Source: Steroidobacteraceae bacterium (lineage in GTDB: Bacteria; Pseudomonadota; Gammaproteobacteria; Steroidobacterales; Steroidobacteraceae). Taken from it: a stretch of DNA of 15,485 bases. Below the pieces are notes generated by a model that had not been told where the DNA came from, did no database searches, and was given only the letters and a program-made list of their open reading frames with translations. The position numbers and the translations under genes are program-made. The stretch's first letter is position 1. Every line of letters begins with the position of its first letter. Positions 1 to 7,857 of the stretch are shown here, piece after piece. Where the stretch lies: assembly GCA_025927665.1 (NCBI GenBank), contig JAICKZ010000033.1, forward strand, positions 1 to 15,485. The letters run 5' to 3'.

Positions 1-834
1 CGTGTTGGGATGCGTTAGATGATTGCCATCAGAATTACTGGCAAACCCGACAATTTCAGCATAAATTTTTGCACCACGTGCCTTCGCATGTTCGTATTCT
101 TCCAGCACTAAAGTGCCAGCGCCTTCGCCGATGACCAAGCCATCACGATCTCGATCAAAAGGACGTGGCGTGGTAGTTGGTGCATTATTACGTACGCTGG
201 TTGCATAGAGAGTATCGAACACCGCCGCCTCAGTGGGACATAACTCTTCTGCGCCCCCTGCAACCATCATCGGAATCTTTCCATACTTGATGGCTTCATA
301 AGCATAACCAATGCTCTGACTGCCCGAAGTGCAAGCGCTGTTTGCAGGAATCACACGTCCCTTCAATCCAAAATGCACACTAATGTTAGCGCACGTGGTA
401 TGTGGCATTAATCTTAAGTACGTTGTCGCATTGATGGTGCCCACGACACCGGTAATAAGCATGGAACTGAATTCAAGAAGCGCATCCGTGCTGCCAGTGC
501 ATGAACCATAGGCCACGCCCATCGCACCGGTTTTAATCTCAGGATTATTGATTAACTCCGCATCGATCAATGCCAACTCCGTAGCATATGTTGCCAATTG
601 CGCAACGCGACCCATGCTGCGTAATACTTTTCGATTGTAATGTGGTGGTAGCTTGAAATCATTGATAGGTCCTGCCAAGCGAGTGTTCAAGCCTTCGTAG
701 CGCTCCCACTCTGGCATGTAGCAAATACCGCTCTGGTTATTGCGCAAGTTGTGTTCAAATTGTTGCCATGTACTACCCAGCGCGGAAATGATTCCACATC
801 CGGTCACCACTACTCTGCGTTCTCTTCTGCTCAT
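1..834 (-). CDS. apeR: FabF-type beta-ketoacyl-ACP synthase, C-terminus cut by window edge (ApeR-like)
   Basis: This open frame starts at ATG 834-832 and is still open at position 1, giving the first 278 residues of a ketosynthase usually about 400 long. It was read directly from the reverse strand. The N-terminus has the usual VVVTGCGIISALG strand. The nucleophile lies in a NSACTSGSQSIG motif, with Cys168 encoded at 331-333. A later EGAGTLVLEE segment and SDGNHLTHP lead toward the histidine-containing half, which is outside the window. The family condenses malonyl-ACP with a growing acyl-ACP chain in the cytoplasm. The gene begins 13 bases after the ketoreductase stop, with an AGGG Shine-Dalgarno-like stretch, so it is probably cotranscribed. 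The ketoreductase-ketosynthase order resembles the apeQ-apeR end of described aryl polyene clusters, and the apeR label rests on that order only. It could instead correspond to another ketosynthase of the pathway. Confidence 0.9.
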   Translation of the reverse strand, partial: MSRRERRVVVTGCGIISALGSTWQQFEHNLRNNQSGICYMPEWERYEGLNTRLAGPINDFKLPPHYNRKVLRSMGRVAQLATYATELALIDAELINNPEIKTGAMGVAYGSCTGSTDALLEFSSMLITGVVGTINATTYLRLMPHTTCANISVHFGLKGRVIPANSACTSGSQSIGYAYEAIKYGKIPMMVAGGAEELCPTEAAVFDTLYATSVRNNAPTTTPRPFDRDRDGLVIGEGAGTLVLEEYEHAKARGAKIYAEIVGFASNSDGNHLTHPNT

Positions 835-847
835 CAAACCGACCCTG

Positions 848-1636
848 TCAACACATGCCACCATTCACCGCAATCACCTGGCGAGTGACATAAGCAGCGC
901 CCGGTGACATCAAGAAACTCACAACACTGGCAACCTCTTCAGGTTCTCCGACACGCTTCGCGGGAATGACATTAAGCGCTTCTTCCAGTGGAACTTCGTT
1001 AATCATATCAGTGCGAATTAATCCTGGTGCGACACAATTAACAGTGATGTTGCGACTGGCCAGCTCGACCGCCAATGCCTTAGTGGCACCAATAATTCCC
1101 GCCTTGGCGGCACTGTAATTCACCTGTCCACGATTACCAATTAAACCCGACACCGATGACAATGTAACGATGCGTCCAGGCTTGCGCGTCCGAATCATAG
1201 GCATGACGAGAGGATTTAATACATTGAAGAAGCTGTCGAGATTGGTGGTGAGCACTACATCCCATTCTTCCCCGCTCAATGCAGGGAATGCTCCATCGCG
1301 TGCAATGCCCGCATTACATACGACACCGTAATAAACACCGTGTAGTTCTATATCGGCCATCAATGCAGCCGCAGTCCCATCACGATCGGCAACATCAAAC
1401 TGCACGATGCGAGCACTCAGGCCTTTTTGTTTAATTGCATCTACGGTTACCTCCGCTTGCTCGCGCTGGGTACGACAATGCACCACCACGTCATAGCCAT
1501 CATCTGCCAGTTTAAGTGCAATGGCGCGACCAATGCCGCGACTGGAGCCTGTTACCAAAATACTTTTATTCCCTTGCCCTGACATTCTGATGATAGGTTG
1601 ACTAACCGTATCGCCATTATTATTTTGGTTGTTCAT
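848..1636 (-). CDS. apeQ: 3-oxoacyl-ACP reductase, short-chain dehydrogenase (FabG/ApeQ-like)
   Basis: A 262-residue short-chain dehydrogenase/reductase that would reduce the beta-keto group after each extension, using NADPH. Visible motifs are the cofactor-binding TGSSRGIG (about residues 29-36), NAGIARDG in the middle, a catalytic serine in LSSVSG, the YSAAK active-site Tyr and Lys, and the FabG-like NCVAPGLIRTDM. It ends with VNGGMC, typical of FabG proteins. The start at 1636 has AGGA eight bases upstream. A second Met at residue 18 (1585) lies nearer the usual N-terminus but lacks a ribosome site. The Asn-rich first 17 residues are therefore either a real extension or a start-choice artefact. 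It sits 51 bases after the lipoprotein gene and just before a ketosynthase, consistent with the elongation cycle of an aryl polyene cluster. Confidence 0.93.
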   Translation of the reverse strand: MNNQNNNGDTVSQPIIRMSGQGNKSILVTGSSRGIGRAIALKLADDGYDVVVHCRTQREQAEVTVDAIKQKGLSARIVQFDVADRDGTAAALMADIELHGVYYGVVCNAGIARDGAFPALSGEEWDVVLTTNLDSFFNVLNPLVMPMIRTRKPGRIVTLSSVSGLIGNRGQVNYSAAKAGIIGATKALAVELASRNITVNCVAPGLIRTDMINEVPLEEALNVIPAKRVGEPEEVASVVSFLMSPGAAYVTRQVIAVNGGMC

Positions 1637-1687
1637 TGAACTGTTCCTGAATTAGCACTTGATAGGTCAGCATTGATGATCACGGTG

Positions 1688-2254
1688 TTATTCCATGGCA
1701 CTGCTTTCAATATACAAACTGTAACCCAATTCATTCTGATGCAACCATACGCGACCTTGCCAAGGATCCTTTGAGTAATGAACTTCTGTAATGATCTTGT
1801 GCTCACGGGTTACACGTCGAGTGCCTGGATAAGGTTCGCTGACCTCTACACCTGATGTTTGCCATGCATGCTGCACGACATTAAGCGGCCAAAATGCCAG
1901 CTGTAAATCATTCAACAAACGCGAAGCCTGCAAAGCATCCGGCACTTGTGGCGCACGTTGTTCAGTGACATTACTACCATCATAAGTTAATGTGAAGGCA
2001 CGCAATCCCATACTCGTCAAACAAATGATGGCCACCTTTTCTGGAGTGGCAGTAACGACGCATTGCAGAGTAAAGCTTTTGTCAGCGTATTCCCCGTGCA
2101 ATAACTGCGTAACTTGATGCGACGAACCCAACGATGAAGGCGATAATAATGGCAATGAATAGTTACTGGTTATCGCAGGATGAGTGAGCGTTGTGCATCC
2201 ACCCAACACAATGCTGAACATTAACAACAATGATTTTTTTGTAACGATTTTCAC
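1688..2254 (-). CDS. DUF3261-type outer-membrane lipoprotein of the APE cluster
   Basis: A 188-residue predicted lipoprotein when started at GTG 2254-2252. From this start the N-terminus is MKIVTKKSLLLMFSIVLGGC: two-lysine n-region, hydrophobic core and a lipobox LGGC with Cys20 as the lipidated residue. A longer frame opens at 2359 but runs through the end of the upstream flavoenzyme gene and would bury the signal peptide. The GTG start is only ten bases after that gene's TAG stop, which suggests translational coupling; no strong ribosome site is visible. The mature part has repeated beta-strand-like segments and ends WLHQNELGYSLYIESS, resembling DUF3261 proteins that accompany aryl polyene exporters. 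By context it may help insert or hold the polyene lipid at the outer membrane, working with the LolA-like protein and the MMPL exporter. The family assignment is from recall of pattern, not a search. Confidence 0.75.
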   Translation of the reverse strand: MKIVTKKSLLLMFSIVLGGCTTLTHPAITSNYSLPLLSPSSLGSSHQVTQLLHGEYADKSFTLQCVVTATPEKVAIICLTSMGLRAFTLTYDGSNVTEQRAPQVPDALQASRLLNDLQLAFWPLNVVQHAWQTSGVEVSEPYPGTRRVTREHKIITEVHYSKDPWQGRVWLHQNELGYSLYIESSAME

Positions 2255-2264
2255 GAGAATATTG

Positions 2265-3488
2265 CTAACGGTTTCGGCACGTCTGCGCCAAGGCATGCAA
2301 GCGTCGCGATGACTGTGGCCCGTTGTAGGGATTGGTCGGATCCCATACATATCCGGCAAGCACCGAGCAAATCATGCGATGAATTTTTGGATCTTTGTTA
2401 TTCGCAAAAATGACATCCTGCAACGATTGGTCATACCAACCACTGACAAAAGCACGAAATGTCTCCACTCCAAATAACAATGGCTCTGCGAAATCCGTTT
2501 TCCAATTCACCGTCTCACCCCGAAATTGTCGATCCAATGTCTGTGCTGCCAGCTTTGCTGAATACAATGCAATGGTCACGCCTGACGAGAATACCGGATC
2601 GAGAAACTCTGCAGCATTGCCCAACAACGCAAATCCTGGACCATGTAAAGTTTTAACATTGGCTGAATAGCCAACAATTTCACCAACAGGTCTTACGGAA
2701 TGCGCTTTGGATAATAACTGCCTTAACGTCGGCTCAGCGGCAACCATGGCCCACAAGCGTTCTTCGTTGGTGCCTTTGTATCTGGCATGTTGCTCCTTGG
2801 TCGCAACAATACCCAATGAACAATTACCATTGGAAAATGGAATCAACCACGACCATATGTCGCGATCAGTAGGATTGGTGCCGATGCGAATTTTCTGACG
2901 ATCAAACTCGCCAGACACAATGTTATCTTTGACATGACAGAACAACGCGGCCCGTGTCGGGAATGACGATGGCTTTTCCAGGTCAAGTAATCGCGGCAGG
3001 GTTCGGCCAAAGCCACTGCCATCAAGCACAAAGCGTGGACGATGTGTTTCGCTACTACCATCGATATTTTTGCAAGTCACCACCGGACGCTCACCACTCA
3101 CATCAACGCCAGTGATCTCCACTTCATAACGCACCTTCGCACCATAGCGCGCGGCTTCATTGGCCAGCACTTGATCGAATTCGGCACGCGGAACCTGAAA
3201 AGTAAAAGGAGAGCCTTCAGTCACCTTGTCAACAAAATTAAAATCTGTGTATCGATCTCCGTACACAAATGCCGCGCCGTTCTTGAATTGAAAATTGCAT
3301 TGCATGACTGCATCCAGCATGCCTGCTTCATGCAAAATTTGCGCGCTATTGGCCAATAAACTTTCACCAATGGAAAAGCGTGGAAATTGTTGACGCTCTA
3401 GCACCAGCACGTCATAACCTTTTTGTGCCAGAAATGAGGCCGATACAGCGCCTGAAGGTCCTGCACCAATAATTAATACATCAGTCAA
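2265..3488 (-). CDS. FAD-dependent oxidoreductase with flavin halogenase signatures
   Basis: A 407-residue flavoprotein started at TTG 3488-3486. The frame is open to 3569, but this TTG overlaps the exporter stop as TTGA and has AGGGGA six bases upstream, a strong ribosome site. From this start residues 2-13 read TDVLIIGAGPSG, the dinucleotide-binding GxGxxG fold, and IGES follows near 40. Halogenase-like marks are K69 in FKNGAAFVYG (compare the KxGAxF pattern of phenolic flavin halogenases), WSWLIP at 212-217 (the WxWxIP signature) and GNAAEFLDPVFSSG at 290-303. Flavin halogenases use FADH2, oxygen and halide to make hypohalous acid, which a lysine relays to the substrate. The product could be halogenated, as in brominated xanthomonadins. 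A plain oxidoreductase or an inactive relative is also possible, since related flavoproteins are common in aryl polyene clusters. Its substrate cannot be read from sequence. Confidence 0.85.
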   Translation of the reverse strand: MTDVLIIGAGPSGAVSASFLAQKGYDVLVLERQQFPRFSIGESLLANSAQILHEAGMLDAVMQCNFQFKNGAAFVYGDRYTDFNFVDKVTEGSPFTFQVPRAEFDQVLANEAARYGAKVRYEVEITGVDVSGERPVVTCKNIDGSSETHRPRFVLDGSGFGRTLPRLLDLEKPSSFPTRAALFCHVKDNIVSGEFDRQKIRIGTNPTDRDIWSWLIPFSNGNCSLGIVATKEQHARYKGTNEERLWAMVAAEPTLRQLLSKAHSVRPVGEIVGYSANVKTLHGPGFALLGNAAEFLDPVFSSGVTIALYSAKLAAQTLDRQFRGETVNWKTDFAEPLLFGVETFRAFVSGWYDQSLQDVIFANNKDPKIHRMICSVLAGYVWDPTNPYNGPQSSRRLHALAQTCRNR

Positions 3489-5479
3489 GAATGTTCCCCT
3501 GTAAATTTTATCGATGGCAATGTCAGACAACTCAACATTGCGAACAGCCACGAAAGTGTAATAGAACACAGCAACGTCAAACCAATACTACGAATAAATG
3601 GCGTAGCGCTGAATGCCAACAAACCAAACGCAAGCAGAGTCGTGCATGCCGATAGCGTGACACTCAAGACAGCTGTCGGCATTGCAGTATGACCATGTCG
3701 CAGGAAAATTCCATAGTCGACACCCAAGCCCAACACCAACCACAATGCTAGCAAGGTAAATAGATTGACCGGCACACCAAACCAGCCAAACAATCCCAAG
3801 GTCACGGCACTCGCCAATGCGGATGGCAACAGAATCACTGGCGCCTCCAACCAATTGTACTTAAAACTTAGTAACAACCACGTCGCCACATAAACCACAC
3901 ACAGTAACCATGACATCACCTGACGATAGCTACGCAAAACTTCTGATACGGAATTGACACGATCAATCAATTGCACACCAGACGTATTTGTAGCGATTCG
4001 CCGCAGAGCAGAAACATCCTTCACACCAGTTAAGGTGACGATGGTTGAATAGTGTCCGTTTATGTTTCCCAACCATAAATCACGGTAGGGCTTTGCGGCA
4101 TCGTTACTGATCCATTCATTAACCGTCAAGGGTGAAGTATCACGAGTAAACTCCTTAATGCGAGCAGAAATATCTTGAGCTGCAAAACCGAGTTGCCGTA
4201 ATACATTTGACAATACTCCCCCATCATTAAGAACCTGAGTCTGCAACAACTCGTGATTATGTCGCTGCTGCATCAGTGACGGCAAACTGCGTGTAATCGC
4301 TGTGTAGTTATTCAATTGACCAGAAGATTTCATTGCATCCAATGACTGTACCAATTGTTCTTCATTTTCAAGTACAGTTTGTTCATTACTGCCCTGTATC
4401 AAAAAATATCGCGATTCAATACCCGATTTAAGCAACGCAGCCACACGCTGTTCGGCTACGACGAGCTCTGGCGGCGATGACTGCAATGCTCTGACATCAT
4501 CTTGAATAGATATACGAAGTAATCCGCTCAATGCGATTCCCAATATCACCAGCATCGTTATCACATGTAGTTGCGACCATTCCCAGCGATAAAAATGCGC
4601 TGTCAGCCAATCACCAATGCGAGGCCCCCATGCAAAGGACTTTTTCGGCACACGATATAAAATCGGATATGCACACAGTACTGACAAACAACCGACACTG
4701 AGTCCGGCAACACAAAACAACGCAATTTGTTGCAGACCTGGAAACGGCACCAGTAACAACACGATATAGCTTAACAACGTTGTGATCAATCCCAATACAA
4801 TAGTGCCACCTACGTGATCAACCGCAACAGCAGGAGTCCAGTTTGGATCACCACGAAATCGATCTGCAAAAAAGTGAATTGAATAGTCGATCACTCCACC
4901 AATCAAACTGGAACCAAACACCAATGCCAGTATATGCACATTGCCAAATACGAAATGCGTGGCACACAAACCGGCAATCATAGCCAGTGCTGTGGTCATT
5001 GCGCCTAACAACAACGGACGTATGGCGCTGAACACCGTAATCAACAAAATCGTCACCAGTGCCGTTTCAATACTGCCGAATACATTCATTTCTGCAGTAG
5101 CCCGATTTCGCGCCGCAGCTGCGTGCTGCAATGTACCTGAAATCAACAATTCAAATTTGCTGGGTGCAATAACTTGTGCTGCTGCCTTGCGCGCGGTATC
5201 AATCGCCGCCAACGCGTCATCCTCCACCTTTGAGGCAAACGGACTGCCTGCGAGCTCTACTACAACAAGCACATAGTTAAGATCATCATTATCACTTGGG
5301 ATAACCAGTTCGTTACCATCCAACTGCGCAGCACCCATGCTGGGTACTTGTTGAAGTAGATAATCTGTCGCCAGTCCAAGTGGATCTTGCGACAGACTGA
5401 CAGGGCGCATCATTCCTGCAGGTGTAAAAGCCGCATGCAATGCTTCTTGCTGCAACTCTGAGGCTTGATTGTTAATCAA
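3485..5479 (-). CDS. apeM: MMPL/RND-family exporter, C-terminal portion after two in-frame stops (ApeM-like)
   Basis: This is the large downstream part of an MMPL-type transporter, 664 codons, ending in the TTGA overlap with the flavoenzyme gene. It is in the same frame as the 125-codon piece at 5507-5884, so together they make an 800-codon span, about the expected length of a one-chain aryl polyene exporter. It holds two sets of membrane segments. The first, LALVFGSSLIGGVIDYSIHFF, resembles the conserved membrane motif of the family. The second contains VLGLGVDYGIFLRHG and a run of C-terminal helices. A periplasmic loop region separates them. The first available start is a TTG at 5479, without a clear ribosome site. 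It may be translated by reinitiation, by readthrough, or not at all. The intact family moves lipid-like products across or out of the inner membrane. Confidence 0.8.
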   Translation of the reverse strand: MINNQASELQQEALHAAFTPAGMMRPVSLSQDPLGLATDYLLQQVPSMGAAQLDGNELVIPSDNDDLNYVLVVVELAGSPFASKVEDDALAAIDTARKAAAQVIAPSKFELLISGTLQHAAAARNRATAEMNVFGSIETALVTILLITVFSAIRPLLLGAMTTALAMIAGLCATHFVFGNVHILALVFGSSLIGGVIDYSIHFFADRFRGDPNWTPAVAVDHVGGTIVLGLITTLLSYIVLLLVPFPGLQQIALFCVAGLSVGCLSVLCAYPILYRVPKKSFAWGPRIGDWLTAHFYRWEWSQLHVITMLVILGIALSGLLRISIQDDVRALQSSPPELVVAEQRVAALLKSGIESRYFLIQGSNEQTVLENEEQLVQSLDAMKSSGQLNNYTAITRSLPSLMQQRHNHELLQTQVLNDGGVLSNVLRQLGFAAQDISARIKEFTRDTSPLTVNEWISNDAAKPYRDLWLGNINGHYSTIVTLTGVKDVSALRRIATNTSGVQLIDRVNSVSEVLRSYRQVMSWLLCVVYVATWLLLSFKYNWLEAPVILLPSALASAVTLGLFGWFGVPVNLFTLLALWLVLGLGVDYGIFLRHGHTAMPTAVLSVTLSACTTLLAFGLLAFSATPFIRSIGLTLLCSITLSWLFAMLSCLTLPSIKFTGEHS

Positions 5480-5497
5480 TAGTTGACGGTGATATGC

Positions 5498-5509
5498 CTA
5501 CAACAATTA
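5498..5509 (-). other. Two in-frame stop codons (TAA, TAG) inside the exporter gene
   Basis: On the minus strand the frame reads CAT CGT GAT TAA TTG TTG TAG GCA TAT CAC. The two stops are separated only by two leucine codons, and there is no change of frame across them. Each stop is one base substitution from a sense codon; for example C-to-T changes from CAA and CAG would give Gln at both sites. Other genes in the window end at TAA, TAG and TGA and lack internal stops, so code reassignment is unlikely. Possible causes are a recent double nonsense mutation, sequencing or consensus error, or a regulated split. Confidence 0.85.
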
Positions 5510-5884
5510 ATCACGATGTGGCCAGTACAATGCCAACATGGATTGTGTCAACGCACCTTGCTCTAGTGTCACCTGCGAAAAACTTTTTGATGTTTGTAAC
5601 GAATCCGCAAAAGTCTTTGCGGCTTGTTTGGCTTGTTCAAGATGCGGCGCACCGACAAGCACTAACATTTTTCCAGCCAGCGCTTGCGAGAACTTGTTGA
5701 TGGCTTCATTGGTTGCAATATCACCGCGCACTGTAGGCAACAAGGCAAGAATATCGGTTTCGATCTTTAATCTGGGAATTACCCAAAAGCCAAATACAAT
5801 GACCATTGCAATCATGGACAGCAGCCACGCCAGAAAGCGGGTACGTATCTTGGCAGGTGATGACTGTGATTGATGCACTGACAT
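5507..5884 (-). CDS. apeM: MMPL-family exporter, N-terminal portion ending at premature TAA (ApeM-like)
   Basis: A 125-residue piece carrying the N-terminus of the exporter: a basic cytoplasmic start, one membrane helix around residues 17-37, then the typical LKIETDILALLP sequence that opens the first periplasmic loop of MMPL proteins. It continues through an AGKMLVLVGAP strand and ends at LALYWPHRD. Family members continue past this point without a break. Here a TAA (5509-5507) and then a TAG (5500-5498) interrupt the frame, while homologous-looking sequence (AYHRQLL and onward) resumes in the same frame. The start ATG lies 45 bases after the LolA-like gene, with an in-frame TAG upstream that rules out a longer protein. 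No strong ribosome site is seen. The piece alone would be a single-helix membrane protein, probably not functional without the rest. Confidence 0.75.
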   Translation of the reverse strand: MSVHQSQSSPAKIRTRFLAWLLSMIAMVIVFGFWVIPRLKIETDILALLPTVRGDIATNEAINKFSQALAGKMLVLVGAPHLEQAKQAAKTFADSLQTSKSFSQVTLEQGALTQSMLALYWPHRD

Positions 5885-5929
5885 AAAGTTACTGATTCGA
5901 TGCTATGGTCGCAGAAGGAGCTTGGATTA

Positions 5930-6595
5930 TTAATTTTTTCCAGTGAACAAACTTTGTTCAGCAGCACTTGCTTCTGCAGCATAAGAAATCTCTGCAAACT
6001 CAATCTCGGTGCGATCACCGTTCGCGTCATGCAAAAGCAATTTTTCTACCTGTGTGGAACCACTCACTATCGCATCACGAAATACATTGGCAATTACCGG
6101 CACAGTTGGCTTAAGCCCGATTTCCCATTGCTTACCTTGTTGCAAACCGTACAACGTGAAAGAACTTTCCAATGACTTTACATCCAAGCTGAGCAAGGAC
6201 AAAAAAATATGCGCGATCACGCGCACTGCAGATTGTTCATTGGCGGAGACTTGCATGGTGGTCTTGCCAGCATCGATCTGTTTCATCCCCGACACCGTCA
6301 ATACAAAATCAGAGTCAAATGGTTCGAGCGTGTGCCAATCGACGCCCGTACCTTTGATGAACACAAAAGTACCTCGAGAAATAATGGGTTTTGGAATGTC
6401 CGGTAAAAATTTTTTAAAAATGAACTTGCCACGCATCACCTGCGCATCACGCCAATGATTAGAAGTTTGTTGTAATGGACCTGCCAATAATTGTGGCGCC
6501 GATTGCATATGATCGAATACATCGTCAGCGTATGCCGTGACCATACCAAACAACAACAGTACGGCCAATTCAACTCGTGGAAATCTTTTCCTCAT
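5930..6595 (-). CDS. apeL: LolA-like outer-membrane carrier protein (ApeL-like)
   Basis: A 221-residue secreted protein. Residues 1-23 look like a Sec signal peptide: MRKRF, a hydrophobic stretch ELAVLLLFGMV, then TAYA before DD as a likely signal peptidase I site. The mature part has the spacing of the LolA fold: VMRGKFIFKKFLPDIPKPIISRG-type first strands, then FVFIKGTGVDWHTLEPFDSDFVLT, a pattern seen in LolA-like proteins of aryl polyene clusters. LolA proteins carry lipids or lipoproteins across the periplasm; here the likely cargo is the polyene lipid. Its ATG overlaps the thioesterase stop (ATGA at 6595-6592), so the two are translationally coupled. It precedes the MMPL exporter, its presumed partner. 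The last 15 residues after YAAEA look disordered. Family assignment is by pattern and context. Confidence 0.82.
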   Translation of the reverse strand: MRKRFPRVELAVLLLFGMVTAYADDVFDHMQSAPQLLAGPLQQTSNHWRDAQVMRGKFIFKKFLPDIPKPIISRGTFVFIKGTGVDWHTLEPFDSDFVLTVSGMKQIDAGKTTMQVSANEQSAVRVIAHIFLSLLSLDVKSLESSFTLYGLQQGKQWEIGLKPTVPVIANVFRDAIVSGSTQVEKLLLHDANGDRTEIEFAEISYAAEASAAEQSLFTGKN

Positions 6596-7026
6596 GGCTT
6601 CAACCCAAGGCGATCAAACAAGATAGTGGGCGACATCAAACAGAGCTCATTGGTTTTCGCGTCTACTGCAACTTGAGTAGTTGAGCCTTTGGTCAGTCGC
6701 GCTTGCGTGGTTGCATCGCGAATCAGATAATCTATCTTCAAGCGATATTCCCATTCTTTAAGAACTGCATCGACAACAATACATTGCTTGAAAACCAATG
6801 GTTTGATGTAACGGATCTGCAAATCAATAATCGGCCATATATAACCCGACTCACGCATCTCGCTATATCCATAATTAAATTTCTCTAGCAATGCACAACG
6901 CGCCAGTTCGAAATACTTAGGATAGTTTCCATGCCACACGATACTAACCGAATCAAGATCATAAAATGGAATCTCGATTTCAATCCGTGCCTGCCACGTT
7001 GGTTGACTCACCGCACTCATCATCAT
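6592..7026 (-). CDS. apeK: Acyl-CoA/ACP thioesterase of the 4-hydroxybenzoyl-CoA type (ApeK-like)
   Basis: A 144-residue single hotdog-fold protein. The motif IPFYDLDSVSIVWHGNYPKYFELAR corresponds to the active-site strand and helix of 4-hydroxybenzoyl-CoA thioesterases, where the Asp of YDLD is the usual catalytic residue. The C-terminal half continues as hotdog beta-strands (LKEWEYRLKIDYLI). Such enzymes hydrolyse acyl thioesters; in an aryl polyene cluster it may release chains or edit stalled ACPs. Three consecutive ATG codons (7026, 7023, 7020) follow a GAGA stretch. The first overlaps the glycosyltransferase TGA as ATGA, so 7026 is preferred. A longer frame reaching 7083 would run through the glycosyltransferase gene and is unlikely. 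The same fold includes dehydratases, but the YDxD-HGNY pattern favours a thioesterase. Confidence 0.88.
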   Translation of the reverse strand: MMMSAVSQPTWQARIEIEIPFYDLDSVSIVWHGNYPKYFELARCALLEKFNYGYSEMRESGYIWPIIDLQIRYIKPLVFKQCIVVDAVLKEWEYRLKIDYLIRDATTQARLTKGSTTQVAVDAKTNELCLMSPTILFDRLGLKP

Positions 7027-7832
7027 GTAGTCTCGGAGGAAGTAGTGGTCATCAAGCCCAGCCAACGTCGTAAGTTGTGCCATAAAATAAGCGGGAAACG
7101 CACTATCATGCCTATAAACATCCCTGCATGCGCTTTACCGATTTGTAAATTATCGCGCCACATTTTGAAGTGCGACACCCCATCTATGGGATAGGTCACC
7201 GGCACGGCGACATTGATAATGCGAACGCCTCGCCAACACAGTCGCACTAAAATCTCAATATCAAAACTCATGCGTGTACCAAGGACAAAATTCCGCCAGA
7301 TGTACAACGTTGGCGATATTGGATAGACACGCAATCCGCACATCGAATCACGCACTTGTAATGACAAGGTGTTAAGCCATACCAACACATGAGTGATGTA
7401 CCGACCATACAATCGTAAACGAGGCACGCTCGCGTCAAATTTGCCATATCCAGTAATCATGGCTTGTGGATTCAGTTTTGCTTTTTCTAACAGCAACATT
7501 AGATCTTGCACTCGATGTTGACCGTCTGCATCGATTTGCGCCACATGAGTAAAGCCATCACGTTCTGCAGCTTCTACGCCTGTGATCACCGCCCTGCCCT
7601 TCCCTTGATTAGGTTGATAGCTAATGACATGCAACCATTCGGCTTCGGTACTGGCTAACTGTTGTAGCACTGCATCACATGCGGAATCAGAGCCATCATT
7701 GATCAAGTAACATCGCAAACCTAAGGATTTAAGGCCATGCACGACAGTGCCGATACTTTCTGCATGATTATAAAAAGGAACCACAATGCATGAGTTGAAT
7801 GCAGTTGAAGGCTTTATCGCAACGTTAGTCAT
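7023..7832 (-). CDS. GT2 family glycosyltransferase (N-terminal half of ApeJ-like function)
   Basis: A 269-residue family 2 glycosyltransferase of the dolichol-phosphate-mannose-synthase-like type. It begins with the nucleotide-sugar-binding strand SCIVVPFYNHAESIGTVV, followed by YLINDGSD, the NQGKGRAVITG loop and the metal-binding AQIDADGQH (DxD-type) motif. A later RDSMCGLRVYP is characteristic of these enzymes. The C-terminus is basic and amphipathic with a hydrophobic patch (AGMFIGMIVRFPLILW), suggesting membrane association at the cytoplasmic face. In several aryl polyene clusters this domain is fused to an LpxL-like acyltransferase. Here the acyltransferase is a separate gene on the other strand (11588-12523). 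It may add a sugar to the polyene or its lipid anchor. The ATG at 7832 has a TAGG nine bases upstream. A 132-base gap separates it from the ACP gene. Confidence 0.88.
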   Translation of the reverse strand: MTNVAIKPSTAFNSCIVVPFYNHAESIGTVVHGLKSLGLRCYLINDGSDSACDAVLQQLASTEAEWLHVISYQPNQGKGRAVITGVEAAERDGFTHVAQIDADGQHRVQDLMLLLEKAKLNPQAMITGYGKFDASVPRLRLYGRYITHVLVWLNTLSLQVRDSMCGLRVYPISPTLYIWRNFVLGTRMSFDIEILVRLCWRGVRIINVAVPVTYPIDGVSHFKMWRDNLQIGKAHAGMFIGMIVRFPLILWHNLRRWLGLMTTTSSETT

Positions 7833-7857
7833 GCGCCAAACCTAGAGAATTGCTGAC

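Noticed and set aside
1620..1673. Seventeen-codon minus-strand frame between the lipoprotein and ketoreductase genes
   Set aside because: Too short, overlaps the ketoreductase start, and its in-frame sequence matches nothing known.
2255..2359. Longer N-terminus of the lipoprotein from 2359
   Set aside because: It overlaps the flavoenzyme C-terminus and would place about 35 polar and charged residues before the lipoprotein signal peptide.
3489..3569. Longer N-terminus of the flavoenzyme from 3569
   Set aside because: It overlaps the exporter C-terminus, has no ribosome site, and the FAD motif begins immediately after the TTG at 3488.
5538..5873. Plus-strand open frame opposite the exporter N-terminus
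   Set aside because: It is antisense to a clear MMPL sequence and shows no domain; similar frames at 4941-5276 and 6009-6458 are rejected for the same reason.
3485..5884. A frameshift as the cause of the split exporter gene
   Set aside because: Starts at 5884 and 5479 differ by 405 bases, a multiple of three, and the intervening codons align in one frame. Only stop codons interrupt it.
3485..5884. Stop codon reassignment (TAA/TAG read as Gln)
   Set aside because: Reading both stops as Gln would give a sensible sequence, but other genes in the window end at TAA and TAG in the expected place and have no internal stops.
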